Shown: piece after piece, positions 8,687-18,129 of the stretch
Position numbering within the stretch: position 1 is the first letter of the stretch
Layout: the number at the start of each line of letters is the position of its first letter
DNA from: Vibrio sp. 99-8-1
GTDB lineage: Bacteria; Pseudomonadota; Gammaproteobacteria; Enterobacterales; Vibrionaceae
Assembly: GCF_013114595.1 (NCBI RefSeq)
Contig: NZ_VTXE01000006.1
Location: forward strand, 1-64,000
Length of the DNA: 64,000 nt
Reading direction: 5' to 3'
The notes under the pieces: model-generated
Database searches by the model: none
Told to the model about the DNA's origin: nothing
Seen by the model: only the letters and a program-made list of their open reading frames with translations
Translations under genes and position numbers: made by a program

Positions 8687-9034
8687 TTGTGCAACTGTAT
8701 TTCTTATGGCGAAGGGCTAAAGATAACGGAAATAGAATCAGTAATAAACTATGTTTTCGAATCATTTAAAAAAAAATCTTCTTTAAGGTGTAAATATATT
8801 CATGAGACCGATAGACAAGGGATTTGGAGCGGTCGTTCTATTAAGTTTCAAGCGATAAGTAACAGGAGTGAGCGCTGTTGATGTATCTAAATAATGCATT
8901 TACACACCTTTTTGGGCGAATGGTCGTTTTCTTGAGTAATTAGTCTAATGTTTGCAGCATTTTGTTAACATTGTATTGACAATTAAAACTTTCATCGCTT
9001 TACTGGTCCAATCAGTTATTAATTTGGTGTTTAT
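8687..9034. other. Intergenic region between aroH and the DUF4442 gene
   Basis: 348 bp, divergent. It contains a run of nine A/T at about 8766-8776 and a promoter-like pair at 8976-9004. A 64-codon frame at 8687-8881 begins with TTG, has no ribosome-binding site and is not believed. Confidence 0.5.
8976..9004 (+). promoter_or_regulatory. Probable sigma-70 promoter of the DUF4442 gene
   Basis: Perfect -35 TTGACA at 8976-8981, 17-bp spacer, -10-like TTTACT at 8999-9004, 30 bp ahead of the start codon. Confidence 0.5.
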
Positions 9035-9511
9035 ATGCTCTCTAACTTAACGAAAATGAACTTATATCTAAATCTATTTGCCTTTACTAAAGTCCCGTTA
9101 ATTTGGTTGTGTCGGCCAAAAATCATTGCGATAGATGAAGAGAAAGTGGTGGTTAAAATTCCATTGCGAAGAAGAACAAAGAATCACCTCAATAGCATGT
9201 ATTTCGGCGTATTGGCTGTGGGCGCAGATGTTGCCGGTGGTTTTCTCGCCATGAGCAAAGCAAAAGAGAACAATAAGAAAGTTTCTTTGGCTTTTAAAGA
9301 GGTTCAAGGGCGTTTTCTTAAACGACCTGAGGCGGATGTTGTATTCACCTGCAGTGAGGGGAAATCAATAGATACTCTTTTAGAGGAGAGTTTTCGTACT
9401 GGGGAGCGTGTTAACCGCTCTGTTAAGATTATTGCGACATGTCCATCTATTAATGGTGACGAGCCAATGGCAGAGTTTGACCTGACACTCTCAATTAAAG
9501 TTATAAACTAG
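9035..9511 (+). CDS. DUF4442 / PaaI-like hotdog-fold protein
   Basis: A 158-residue protein with the DUF4442 pattern of the hotdog superfamily, whose characterised members are mostly acyl-CoA thioesterases. Recognisable parts are the hydrophobic N-terminal helix, the strand motif VVVKIPLRRRTKNHLNSMYF, then LAVGADVAGGFLAM where the catalytic-side helix lies, and the C-terminal strands. The substrate is unknown, so I give no symbol. It is a single gene, transcribed from the promoter-like site at 8976-9004, with no tight linkage to its neighbours. Confidence 0.75.
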   Translation: MLSNLTKMNLYLNLFAFTKVPLIWLCRPKIIAIDEEKVVVKIPLRRRTKNHLNSMYFGVLAVGADVAGGFLAMSKAKENNKKVSLAFKEVQGRFLKRPEADVVFTCSEGKSIDTLLEESFRTGERVNRSVKIIATCPSINGDEPMAEFDLTLSIKVIN

Positions 9512-9670
9512 GGTGTTGACCATACGAGTAATGGTTTACTGACTCGTGATAACGAATGGAAGAGAATAGGGCGTGATTGGCGCTAAGCCAAAACAGAGCT
9601 CTTCGGTGCTCGCTTCTTATTATGGATTGGGTATAATCCTCCCCTCTAATAAAGTGACGAGTATAGATAG

Positions 9671-10507
9671 ATGATTAAAGTTGGCCAGGTAAACACCTTA
9701 GAGGTCGTTAAAGTAGAAGATTTCGGTCTGTTTTTAGACGCTGGTGATTATGGCAGTGTTATGTTACCAAAACGTTTTGTTTCACAAGAAGTAACGATTG
9801 GGCAATCTTTAAATGTCTTTTTATATTTTGATTCAGACAGCCAGTTAACGGCAACAACCGAACAACCCATCGCTCAAGTTGGTGAGTGGGGAATGATGGA
9901 AGTTGTTGGTGTCAATAACACGGGTGCCTTTGTAGACTGGGGAATTGGTAAGAAAGATCTTCTTATTCCATATAGTGAGCAACGATCTCGATTAAATGTA
10001 GGACAAAGCATTTTAGTCTATGTATATAGTGATCGTGCTTCAGGTCGTATTGTAGGCACTACCAAGTTTAATAAGATACTGGACAAAACGCCTGCTAAAT
10101 ATAGTCACAATCAGCGTGTTGAATTACTTATTGCAGAAAGAAGTGAACTCGGTTTTAAAGCGATCGTTGAAGGTATGCACTGGGGAATGATTTTCTCTTC
10201 AGATGTATTTGGTAAACTCTATATCGGCAAGAAACTTAACGGTTATATAAAAAATATCCGTGACGATGGAAAGATCGATCTTTCATTACAGAAGGTCGGA
10301 GTGAGTAAGATGGATGATTTAAGTGAAAAAATAATTGATCTACTCAATAAGAAAGAAGGATTTTTGCCACTGAATGATAAATCTTCACCTGAGGCGATAT
10401 TTGCTCTATTTAGAACCAGTAAAGGAACATTTAAAAAGAGTATTGGTGGGCTATATAAAGCTGGCAAGATTACGATAGAGAAAGATGGCATTTATCTCAC
10501 GAAATAA
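9671..10507 (+). CDS. cvfB: S1-domain RNA-binding protein CvfB
   Basis: CvfB/YitL family protein of 278 residues. It has three tandem S1-like OB-fold segments (roughly residues 1-62, 63-130 and 140-212) with repeated signatures such as KVEDFGLFLDAG, VNNTGAFVDWG and DDGKIDLSL, followed by a winged-helix-like C-terminal domain (about 218-278: FLPLNDKSSPEAI, FKKSIGGLYKAGKI). CvfB binds RNA; in Staphylococcus aureus it affects virulence gene expression, and in gammaproteobacteria its role is less clear. It is monocistronic with a hairpin at 10524-10551. Confidence 0.88.
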   Translation: MIKVGQVNTLEVVKVEDFGLFLDAGDYGSVMLPKRFVSQEVTIGQSLNVFLYFDSDSQLTATTEQPIAQVGEWGMMEVVGVNNTGAFVDWGIGKKDLLIPYSEQRSRLNVGQSILVYVYSDRASGRIVGTTKFNKILDKTPAKYSHNQRVELLIAERSELGFKAIVEGMHWGMIFSSDVFGKLYIGKKLNGYIKNIRDDGKIDLSLQKVGVSKMDDLSEKIIDLLNKKEGFLPLNDKSSPEAIFALFRTSKGTFKKSIGGLYKAGKITIEKDGIYLTK

Positions 10508-10523
10508 TATCTGTTTTTTACCA

Positions 10524-10551
10524 AATTAAGGCTCTCAATAGGGCCTTAATT
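10524..10551 (+). terminator. Terminator after cvfB
   Basis: AATTAAGGC / GCCTTAATT with a 10-nt loop, 17 bp after the stop codon, followed by ATTTG. A weak-to-moderate intrinsic terminator. Confidence 0.6.
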
Positions 10552-10614
10552 ATTTGTATTATGTTTTGAATAGGCTGGTTAAAAAATTAGCGTTTTTGCC
10601 TCTGTTCAAAAAAG

Positions 10615-10640
10615 AGCCCAGCATTTTCAATGGCTGGGCT
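10615..10640 (-). terminator. Terminator of the letA-letB-rsmF operon
   Basis: AGCCCAGC / GCTGGGCT with a 10-nt loop. On the minus strand it is followed by CTTTTTTG, so it fits the operon that ends with rsmF about 150 bp upstream. Confidence 0.75.
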
Positions 10641-10793
10641 TAGGGGAAAGGTTCTAAACTGAGTATTTGAAGAATAGAACCTACGCTTAATTGAGTAACG
10701 CTAAACTTCCAAGTAAATTGCTATTTAATTACTATTAGTTTAGTACAGCTTTGGCGCTTTACCAGTATATACTTGGAACAGTACTCTAATTAC

Positions 10794-12221
10794 TTAAAAT
10801 AGATTAGCGTCGCGCACCAGTTCTCTGGGTAGACCATTTTTTACTCGGTTTCCTACCCACTTGCCTAACCCTATTATGTCTTGACCAAGTTTAACGATCA
10901 CTTCGCCTTTTCCGCTAATATTCTCGGGGCGAATATCTCTTCCCATGTACCACTCTCTGGCGTTATCGGTAGAGACCTCAATCGCACTATGTTCTTCCCC
11001 TGTTGCCAGTGCCATTACCATTTCATGCTGCCATTTGTAGCCTTTCTTGTGAGTTTCCGCCAGCTTTATACCCATACGTGAAAAACGGATCTCGCCAATA
11101 AAATTGTCTAGCTGAGCCGGAAATAGCCATACTTCTTTATCTCTAATCCACAGATGTCCATCAGTTGGTAAAGATATGTCTAAGTCGTCTTTGAGCGATT
11201 GAATAATATCTTGTTGCTCTTTTACTGATGCTTTTGAAAATGGAAATTTTCCAAGTCTCTTGTTCACCTCTGGGGCTTCAGTACTGGCAAGTTTAACAAT
11301 GCTGGCGATAAAGAAACCTTCGCTATCGAAACATTGAGGATAAACGTGCAAGAATCCTTCTTCAGTTAATGCGTCTTGGCAACCGTCGAATAAACCAGAC
11401 AGAGACTCAAATTGTACCTGATCGGGAAATCGTTGCTTAAGGTGATGACAAACTTGCTGGTTCTCTTCTTCACTCAGTGTGCAAGTAGAGTAAATTAATC
11501 TGCCGCCGGGTTTGAGGGCGTGAAAGGCGCTTTCAATAAGATCCTTCTGCGTACGTGCGATGTCTAGCACAGATTCATGACTCCAGTTTTTCATGGCATC
11601 AGCGTCTTTGCGAACCGCGCCTTCGCCGGAACAGGGTGCATCTAATAATATGGCGTCAAACTGTTCAGGTAACCAGCCACCAAATACCCGGCCATCAAAG
11701 TGTGTTATAGCGATATTTCGAACGCCACAACGTTGGATGTTGGAGTGCAAAATTTTAACTCTGCTAGCGGAAAACTCGTTTGCAACCAGCAGACCTTCAT
11801 TGTTCATGGCCGCGGCAATTTGTGTGGTTTTGGAACCGGGTGCTGCGGCAACATCTAGTACGGTATTCAACAGGTGTTGATTTAGATGAAACAGTGCTGT
11901 CGCAGGCATCATTGAGCTTGCTTCCTGGATATAATACAGTCCTGCCATATGTTCAGCTGTGTTACCTAATGGTGTTTCTGACGACTGGTCATAATCGATC
12001 CAAAAGCCAGTGTCACACCAAGGTACAGGCGTAAGTTTCCAGCCTTTTTTCTTTGCTCTATCAATAAATTGCTTAACAGAGATTTTAAGCGTGTTGACTC
12101 TAATGCTCTTTCTTAATGGCTGTTTACAAGAAGCGATAAACTCATCCATATCTAAGTGAGCTGGGAGTTGTTGCTCAATATGAGAGAGAAATTCGTCAGG
12201 AAGTTGTATGTTTGCGTGCAC
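10794..12221 (-). CDS. rsmF: 16S rRNA (cytosine-1407-C5)-methyltransferase RsmF
   Basis: RsmF (YebU) methylates C1407 of 16S rRNA in the 30S subunit. The 475 residues align along the whole E. coli protein: the N-terminal SIRVNTLK block, SAM-binding DVAAAPGSKTTQ, motif IV LLDAPCSGEG and motif VI YSTCTLSEEEN with the two catalytic cysteines, and the C-terminal PUA-like domain ending PRELVRD. The start is a GTG at 12221, which reproduces the family N-terminus (PDEFL). It lies downstream of letB, exactly as yebS-yebT-rsmF in E. coli, with a large hairpin in the gap. Confidence 0.95.
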   Translation of the reverse strand: MHANIQLPDEFLSHIEQQLPAHLDMDEFIASCKQPLRKSIRVNTLKISVKQFIDRAKKKGWKLTPVPWCDTGFWIDYDQSSETPLGNTAEHMAGLYYIQEASSMMPATALFHLNQHLLNTVLDVAAAPGSKTTQIAAAMNNEGLLVANEFSASRVKILHSNIQRCGVRNIAITHFDGRVFGGWLPEQFDAILLDAPCSGEGAVRKDADAMKNWSHESVLDIARTQKDLIESAFHALKPGGRLIYSTCTLSEEENQQVCHHLKQRFPDQVQFESLSGLFDGCQDALTEEGFLHVYPQCFDSEGFFIASIVKLASTEAPEVNKRLGKFPFSKASVKEQQDIIQSLKDDLDISLPTDGHLWIRDKEVWLFPAQLDNFIGEIRFSRMGIKLAETHKKGYKWQHEMVMALATGEEHSAIEVSTDNAREWYMGRDIRPENISGKGEVIVKLGQDIIGLGKWVGNRVKNGLPRELVRDANLF

Positions 12222-12307
12222 TGCAGTTACTCAGCAGATTAAATAGTGCTGGCTATTCTATCTTTATCACCAAGTTAGCTCAATTGAATTAACAGAGTAA
12301 ACCTTGA

Positions 12308-12342
12308 GCCCCTTAGTCGGTAACAAGTACTCACTAAGGGGC
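12308..12342. other. Long inverted repeat between letB and rsmF
   Basis: GCCCCTTAGT / ACTAAGGGGC, 10-bp perfect stem with a 15-nt loop, in the 141-bp gap between two genes of the same operon. It lacks a T-run, so it is more likely a processing or stability element than a full terminator. Confidence 0.55.
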
Positions 12343-12362
12343 AGGAGATTAGGATTGGAGCG

Positions 12363-15002
12363 TTATTGAGGCTTTGGAATAGCGGTACGCCACTGAGTCC
12401 ACTGCTCGAGAGGTTGTTCATGGAGGAGAAAAGAGTGCTCTTTAGCCGCAGGAGGCGCTAAGTTGCTCTTTTCTGGAGTAGCAAAGGCAATGCCGCCGCG
12501 AAGTAGGCTATCGAAAGTGCCTGCTCTAATTTGAGCGCCTGAAAGGCCAATGGTCACATCAACACCGGACACGTTCCAGAAAACAGTATCTTCCCTTACT
12601 AAATACGCATACTCATTATCGATCTCTATAGTGGATATTACCCGGTCAGCAAATGTTCCAAGTTCGACTTTAGTTACTCGGCCAACTTCTATATCTCTAT
12701 ACAATACAGGAGTATCAATATTTATAGAGTCGCGATGCTGGCTTTGTAGGGTAAACTGAACACTGTTGGTCTTTTTAGCTTGAGCATGGAGAACAAATTG
12801 GCTGCTATTTTTGCCTTCTCCTGGAGAAACCTGAATATAACTGGCAATTAAAGAGTCTAAATTCTTGATGCCATTAAGGCCAACTTCTGGTGCTGCGACC
12901 CAAAAGTAACTGGTTTTTCGAGTTATGTTATCTGTGTATTCAGGTTTAATACGAGCAATGATCTGCGTTGATTTTTGCGCGAAGTTAGCTTTTGTCGAGA
13001 TCACTTCTCCGACAATGACGCCTTGATATTTTATTGCCGTGCCTTTTTGAATACCGGTTGATTCTGTCGTGACCAGACTGATGGTCGCACCATATTTGCG
13101 TGCTTGTTCGATGCTATCGTACAACCGCCATGATTTACCGTGTTTGTTTTCTACGCCCGCAATAGAGTCAAATGCGATACCGCCTTGTAATAAGGATTTC
13201 AGTGGTGCAGTTCTTATATTAACGCCGGTTAAGCTTGCATTTACCTCGATACCTGAATGGTTCCAAAATACCGTCTCATCAGTAATTAAGTTGCGGTAGC
13301 GGTTTTCGATTTGAACATTGATGTTTACTCCCTGAGTCGTCAATGTATAACCAGATACCTTGCCCACTTGTAAATTCCTATATAAAAGAGGGCTTCCTTT
13401 ACTTACTGGCGGTAATGTGTCGGCCATTAAGGTGAGTGTTTTTGAACCCGTTTGATTATAAATAGCGATTTCAGCGAGAGGGCGGTTAGCATATAACTGG
13501 TAACTATTTTTAGGCTTATCTGTACCGTCGCTAATAAAGCTGATAGAACCAGTGAGAAGTTGTTTTGCTGGTGGAATCGAGACGCTAACGCCGGATTCAG
13601 TGAGCTCGGCATTCGCACTGCCGTTTACATAAAAGCGGTTTCTCGATTTTAGTAAATAGCGATAGTCGCTATCGATTAATGCCGTGATTGATACCTTCTC
13701 ATCGATAAGCTCCACATGAGAGATATAACCTACCTCTATCCCTTTATATAAAATATCTGTACCGGATGAGAGCCCATAGGATTGGTCAGAGACTAACGTT
13801 ATGGCAATAGAGTGTGCGTTTCTCTTTAGTAGTTCATCTTTTCTAATCGCAATAAATTGTCGAGATTTCTCACCTTCGCCCGGGATAACAGAAAGAAAGT
13901 TACCGGTGACCAGATTAGAGAGGTTATTGATCTCGGTAATAGAAACTTTTGCTTCCTCAAGCATAAATTGTGAACCCGTATTTAACATATCGGAAAACGA
14001 CGGTTGAATGGCCGCAGAGGCGATAATGTTGTTTCTACCTTCGCTAAAAGATAAGTCGGTTATTTGGCCTATTTCTAATCCACGATACATTATCGGTGCG
14101 CCGCTATGACGAATCTTATTGTCATCAGGCAGTTCAATCTTGATTGGAATACCTCGGCCAGCAGTTTTTAAGTCTCGGTATAACTTAAACTCTCTATTTT
14201 GTTCGATCGACGCGCCGCCATCAGGTGAGTCTACGGCGATAGCACCTGTTATAAGGGCGCTCAAACTTTCAAATTGGACATCAACCCCATTGAAGCCAAT
14301 TTGCGCCCCAGCACCACTGACATTCCAAAAACGACTTTCGTCGGTAATAATGTGGGCATACTCGTTTTTGATAAACGCTTTAATAAGCACAGAGTCGCCA
14401 TTATCATCCAATTTATAACTGTAGACTTCTCCGATAGGGATTTTACGGTAGACAATTTGAGAGCCGATAGAGAGAGAGCCTAAATCACGAGATTTTAAAG
14501 TGATGTTTAACCCTTGCGAGGCTTGTAAATCCGCCGGTCTTCCTTCAAGTGCGGTATATGTTTTAGGAATGTCGTCACCGTCATGAATCTCAGAGGCTGG
14601 CTGAATAGAAATATAGTTACCTGAAACGAGCGCATCCAGACCGGATATTCCCGAAATACTCGCGGTAGGTTTTACTAACCAAAAACGAGTGTCTGCGCCG
14701 AGGAGTTTGGTTGCTTCCGGATAAATGTCAGCATCTACATATATACTTTCTAAGTCTGGGGACAAGGAGATATCCCTTACCATTCCCACTTCTAAACCTT
14801 GATAGCGAATCGTCGTTCTTCCAGCAATCAGCCCTTGAGCATCAGAGAAATAAATTTGCACACGTTGGCCAGCTTCATTGATTGCATTCAGTACCAACCA
14901 TCCTGCGAGTACTAATGTAATGATAGGCAGTATCCATAGTGGCGACACTCCGTAATCTTTTTTAACATTCGGTTTGTATATTTGAGACTCAGAATCACTC
15001 AT
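12363..15002 (-). CDS. letB: Envelope lipid-transport protein LetB (YebT), seven MCE domains
   Basis: LetB forms a long periplasmic tube of stacked MCE rings that carries lipids between inner and outer membranes. The 879-residue length equals the E. coli protein. One N-terminal membrane helix (about residues 20-42, SPLWILPIITLVLAGWLVL) is followed by seven repeats of the MCE pattern, each with a core like 'I.Y.G..VG.V' (for example TIRYQGLEVGMV, PIMYRGLEIGQI, DILYKGIEVGYI, AIKYQGVIVGEV, PVLYRDIEVGRV) and an FW...G hallmark later in the repeat. It sits 86 bp after letA on the same strand and is followed by rsmF. Confidence 0.95.
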   Translation of the reverse strand: MSDSESQIYKPNVKKDYGVSPLWILPIITLVLAGWLVLNAINEAGQRVQIYFSDAQGLIAGRTTIRYQGLEVGMVRDISLSPDLESIYVDADIYPEATKLLGADTRFWLVKPTASISGISGLDALVSGNYISIQPASEIHDGDDIPKTYTALEGRPADLQASQGLNITLKSRDLGSLSIGSQIVYRKIPIGEVYSYKLDDNGDSVLIKAFIKNEYAHIITDESRFWNVSGAGAQIGFNGVDVQFESLSALITGAIAVDSPDGGASIEQNREFKLYRDLKTAGRGIPIKIELPDDNKIRHSGAPIMYRGLEIGQITDLSFSEGRNNIIASAAIQPSFSDMLNTGSQFMLEEAKVSITEINNLSNLVTGNFLSVIPGEGEKSRQFIAIRKDELLKRNAHSIAITLVSDQSYGLSSGTDILYKGIEVGYISHVELIDEKVSITALIDSDYRYLLKSRNRFYVNGSANAELTESGVSVSIPPAKQLLTGSISFISDGTDKPKNSYQLYANRPLAEIAIYNQTGSKTLTLMADTLPPVSKGSPLLYRNLQVGKVSGYTLTTQGVNINVQIENRYRNLITDETVFWNHSGIEVNASLTGVNIRTAPLKSLLQGGIAFDSIAGVENKHGKSWRLYDSIEQARKYGATISLVTTESTGIQKGTAIKYQGVIVGEVISTKANFAQKSTQIIARIKPEYTDNITRKTSYFWVAAPEVGLNGIKNLDSLIASYIQVSPGEGKNSSQFVLHAQAKKTNSVQFTLQSQHRDSINIDTPVLYRDIEVGRVTKVELGTFADRVISTIEIDNEYAYLVREDTVFWNVSGVDVTIGLSGAQIRAGTFDSLLRGGIAFATPEKSNLAPPAAKEHSFLLHEQPLEQWTQWRTAIPKPQ

Positions 15003-15088
15003 TTAAACACTCTTATAATTATTCAGGGGTAGACCAAGGTATTTATGCCAATAAGCTAATTATGTACTAAGACAATGCGCCATTTGAA

Positions 15089-16339
15089 TTACTGTGAAGT
15101 GGCTGACTTATCTTTATTTTTTTGATCCCAAATTAGCCGCGGATCAAAATTTTCTGTCGCTAACATGGTTAATATTACAACGACACCAAATGCAACGGCA
15201 CCAAATCCAGGGGTGAAGTTTAGTATTTGACCTCTATCCACTAGGGTCATCATAATTGATATTACAAATAGATCCATTACCGACCATTTCCCAATCCATT
15301 TCACTACAAAATATATGACCATCCTCTGTTTTTTAAAACTTTTTTGGCCAAGTTGGATAGAAAGAAGTATGTAACTCATACCAATAATTTTAGCGACTGG
15401 AACGATGATACTGGCCACAAAAATGATCAGTGCGATACCATACATGTCTTTAGTAATTAGACCGGCGACGCCGGAAAAAATGGTATCTTCGATTCTCTTG
15501 CCGTTAGTAAATAAAATGGAAATCGGAATAATGTTTGCTGGAATAATAAATGCCGCAGCAGCCACCAATAGCGCCCATGTTTTTTGTACGGAATGAGGTT
15601 TACGCTTAGTTAACTTGCTACGACAGCGGAGGCATTTATTCGAGATAGGTTGAGATAAGTTGCATTGGTCGCACTGTTCTTTTATTTCGGTGAGTTGGTA
15701 ACTCTCTTCTGACTGCCACGCTTCCCAGTAACGCCTGACACTGATTCGAGTAACCAGCATCAACATAAATAGCTGAAGTAAAATAATACCTAATAACCCG
15801 GGGCCAACAAAAATATCTGAGTAATCTCGTAGTTTAAAGCAAGAGATAGCCAAACTAACTAAGAATACATCTAACATCATCCACTGTTTGAGTTTTTGCA
15901 TCACCATCAATGAGTAACGAAATGGTTTAAACCAACGTCTACTCAATGATAGATGGTTGATGATGACAGCAATACATACTGATAGCGGTGCGATTGAGCT
16001 GCAAAATAGGATGAGAATGCCTAAACCGACAAAACCTTCCTGCATTAAGGTAAATGTACCAGAGGGTAGCGTGGCTGGAATCATCACGCCAACCAAACGA
16101 ATACTGATAAAAGGAAAAAAATGAGAAGGGATAAATAAAAGTAAGCAAGTTAGTGCCAGAGCGAGGTTGCCGATTATTGGTTGCAGCCCCCCTTTATACA
16201 ACTTGGTTCCGCACCGCGGGCAGTAAGCACTTTTTCCTGCTTCAATAGCTTCAGTTGATATTGTTAGCTCACACCCTTTACATAGTCGAGCATGCGTTGG
16301 GTGATCACTGCTGTCTGCTTGTTGAGTCGTAGAGGTCAT
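15089..16339 (-). CDS. letA: LetA (YebS/PqiA-type) membrane protein
   Basis: Inner-membrane partner of LetB, thought to deliver lipids to the LetB tube. The protein (416 residues) has two zinc-ribbon motifs, CKGC...CPRC near residues 19-43 and CDQC...CLRC near 219-240, and two blocks of membrane helices with the PqiA-family pattern (KLKQWMMLDVFLVS in the first, KWIGKWSVMDLFVIS in the second). The duplicated architecture is normal for YebS and PqiA; the genomic link to a seven-MCE LetB and rsmF identifies it as LetA rather than PqiA. The start at 16339 is the first ATG. Confidence 0.93.
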   Translation of the reverse strand: MTSTTQQADSSDHPTHARLCKGCELTISTEAIEAGKSAYCPRCGTKLYKGGLQPIIGNLALALTCLLLFIPSHFFPFISIRLVGVMIPATLPSGTFTLMQEGFVGLGILILFCSSIAPLSVCIAVIINHLSLSRRWFKPFRYSLMVMQKLKQWMMLDVFLVSLAISCFKLRDYSDIFVGPGLLGIILLQLFMLMLVTRISVRRYWEAWQSEESYQLTEIKEQCDQCNLSQPISNKCLRCRSKLTKRKPHSVQKTWALLVAAAAFIIPANIIPISILFTNGKRIEDTIFSGVAGLITKDMYGIALIIFVASIIVPVAKIIGMSYILLSIQLGQKSFKKQRMVIYFVVKWIGKWSVMDLFVISIMMTLVDRGQILNFTPGFGAVAFGVVVILTMLATENFDPRLIWDQKNKDKSATSQ

Positions 16340-16912
16340 AATAAATTAGACGATAGTCCATTTGTCTAGTTAAGCCAATTAAATAATCTGCGTACGCAAA
16401 ATTATTTTAGATGATATTTTTCAAGTATTCTGATGTGAAAGTTGTTTGTACGCTTACTTAATGGCCATTTGTTGGTTTCGCTTGCTTTACGAGAGTGTCA
16501 CTGAGTGACATCAATTCGTTGTTAGCTTTACGCTTTAGCAGAGTAGTAAAGGTACTTCAATTTTATATGATAAATCAACTGCTCCTATTTAATAACTAAC
16601 TGTTATTTGAGGTTAGATACGTTTGTGGGTATCGTGATTGCGGTCGTCTTTAAGCTATTGACCAATAATCGCTTGTAAGCACATTATGACTCATTACATT
16701 TTCTATGCTTTAATAATCCATTCAATGGACTGAATCGTGATCAGTTCCAATGAGTAGAATTTAACACTTTCAGTTAAGGTAGTTGTACCTAAAGAGTTTA
16801 AAGTGGCATCACCATTTATAGCATCTAATGCAGAAATGGCGTTATGAATCGACTTAAACTCCGGACTAATTAACTGAACCATATAAATACACTGTTAAGA
16901 CATCAATATATT
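16340..16912. other. Divergent intergenic region letA / msrC
   Basis: 573 bp. It carries the promoters of letA (minus) and msrC (plus) and one small minus-strand frame at 16703-16882 (listed separately). Nothing else recognisable was seen. Confidence 0.5.
16703..16882 (-). CDS. Hypothetical 59-residue protein
   Basis: An ATG-initiated frame of 59 codons, divergent from msrC and ending in TAG. The product begins MVQLISPEFKSIHNAISALD and ends SIEWIIKA; it is mixed alpha-helical in character, with no signal peptide, cysteine or recognised motif. There is no clear Shine-Dalgarno ahead of the ATG at 16882, which lowers confidence. The composition is protein-like rather than random, so it may be a small gene or a decayed remnant of a larger one. 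I do not recognise a family. Confidence 0.3.
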   Translation of the reverse strand: MVQLISPEFKSIHNAISALDAINGDATLNSLGTTTLTESVKFYSLELITIQSIEWIIKA

Positions 16913-17386
16913 ATGCAAATAGAGCACTACCAAACATTAACTAAACAAGCTGTCGCGTTACTCGAATCTGAATCTGATCTAATCGCTAATCTGTCTAATT
17001 TATCAGCGTTACTGAACATGTCGCTTGATGAAATCAATTGGGTTGGTTTTTATCTTGTTAAAAGTGACGAACTGGTTTTAGGCCCATTTCAAGGTTTACC
17101 TGCCTGTGTAAGAATTCCAATGGGTAAGGGCGTGTGTGGTACAGCCGCAGCAACAAATAGCGTACAACGTATAGCGGATGTGCATTCATTTGCGGGACAT
17201 ATTGCCTGTGATGCGCAAAGTAACTCAGAAATTGTTATCCCATTTTCTATTAACGGAAAGCTAGTTGGTGTACTGGATATTGACAGTCCAACCATCGCTA
17301 GATTTGACGAAAATGACCAGCAAGGATTGGTTTATCTTATGAAAGAAGTCGAAAAGCTGCTTAATTCGCACGCTAACGATGAATAA
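16913..17386 (+). CDS. msrC: Free methionine-(R)-sulfoxide reductase
   Basis: A GAF-domain enzyme of 157 residues that reduces free L-methionine-(R)-sulfoxide. Family signatures are INWVGFYL, LGPFQGLPACVRI with the first catalytic-region cysteine, GKGVCGTAA with the second, and HIACDAQSNSEIVIP with the third, followed by GVLDIDSP. The gene order msrC-proQ-prc is the same as yebR-proQ-prc in E. coli. An about 100-bp gap separates it from proQ. Confidence 0.95.
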   Translation: MQIEHYQTLTKQAVALLESESDLIANLSNLSALLNMSLDEINWVGFYLVKSDELVLGPFQGLPACVRIPMGKGVCGTAAATNSVQRIADVHSFAGHIACDAQSNSEIVIPFSINGKLVGVLDIDSPTIARFDENDQQGLVYLMKEVEKLLNSHANDE

Positions 17387-17485
17387 AATGAGTGAACATA
17401 GTGGTTTTTCATAAGCATCTCACTATAATAGCCCAAATATTTGTAAGAACGATCCGCGGATAAACCGCAAAAACCAGGAACCGAC

Positions 17486-18112
17486 ATGGAAAACACTGAA
17501 AAGTTAAAAAACAGCAAAGAAGTGATTGCGTATATTGCTGAATGTTTCCCGAACTGCTTTACTCTAGAAGGTGAAGCTAAGCCACTAAAAATTGGCATCT
17601 TTCAAGATCTTGCCGAAAGACTGGCTGAAGACGAAAAAGTAAGCAAAACTCAGCTTCGTGCTGCATTGCGACAATATACTTCATCATGGCGATACCTTCA
17701 TGGTGTTAAAGCCGGCGCTGTACGTGTTGACCTAGACGGAAATGCATGTGGTGAGTTAGAAGAAGAACATGTCGAGCATGCCAAAACAGCACTTGCTGAA
17801 AGTAAGGCTAAAGTACAAGCTCGTAGAAAAGAACAAGCAAACAAAGCTCGTGAAGAAGCAAAAGCTAAAGCGAAAAAGCCTCAACAACGCCGTGCTAAGC
17901 CGACTAAACAAGCTAAACAAAATACTAAGCCTGCAGCACCTGAAACTCGTTTACTTACATCAGATGAATTAATTGTTGGATCTGACGTGAACGTGAACAT
18001 GGGCAAAGGAAATATGGCTGCAACGATAGTTGAAATTAATAAGGATGATGTGCGTGTTCGCCTAACCAATGGTCTTCAAATGGTGGTTAAAGCGGAACAC
18101 CTGCGCGCATAA
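17486..18112 (+). CDS. proQ: RNA chaperone ProQ
   Basis: ProQ/FinO-family RNA-binding protein that binds structured small RNAs and mRNA 3' ends. The FinO domain covers about residues 10-120 ([49 protein letters not shown]). It is followed by a basic Lys/Ala/Gln/Arg-rich linker (about 125-165) and a Tudor-like C-terminal domain ([21 protein letters not shown] to the end). Total 208 residues. The ATG at 17486 is preceded by AGGAACC. It stands 17 bp before prc and is probably cotranscribed with it. Confidence 0.95.
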   Translation: MENTEKLKNSKEVIAYIAECFPNCFTLEGEAKPLKIGIFQDLAERLAEDEKVSKTQLRAALRQYTSSWRYLHGVKAGAVRVDLDGNACGELEEEHVEHAKTALAESKAKVQARRKEQANKAREEAKAKAKKPQQRRAKPTKQAKQNTKPAAPETRLLTSDELIVGSDVNVNMGKGNMAATIVEINKDDVRVRLTNGLQMVVKAEHLRA

Positions 18113-18129
18113 AGGAGATAATCCTACGC

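Noticed and set aside
8687..8881. 64-codon plus-strand frame beside aroH
   Set aside because: TTG start that abuts the aroH start codon, no ribosome-binding site, and a composition that does not look like a conserved protein.
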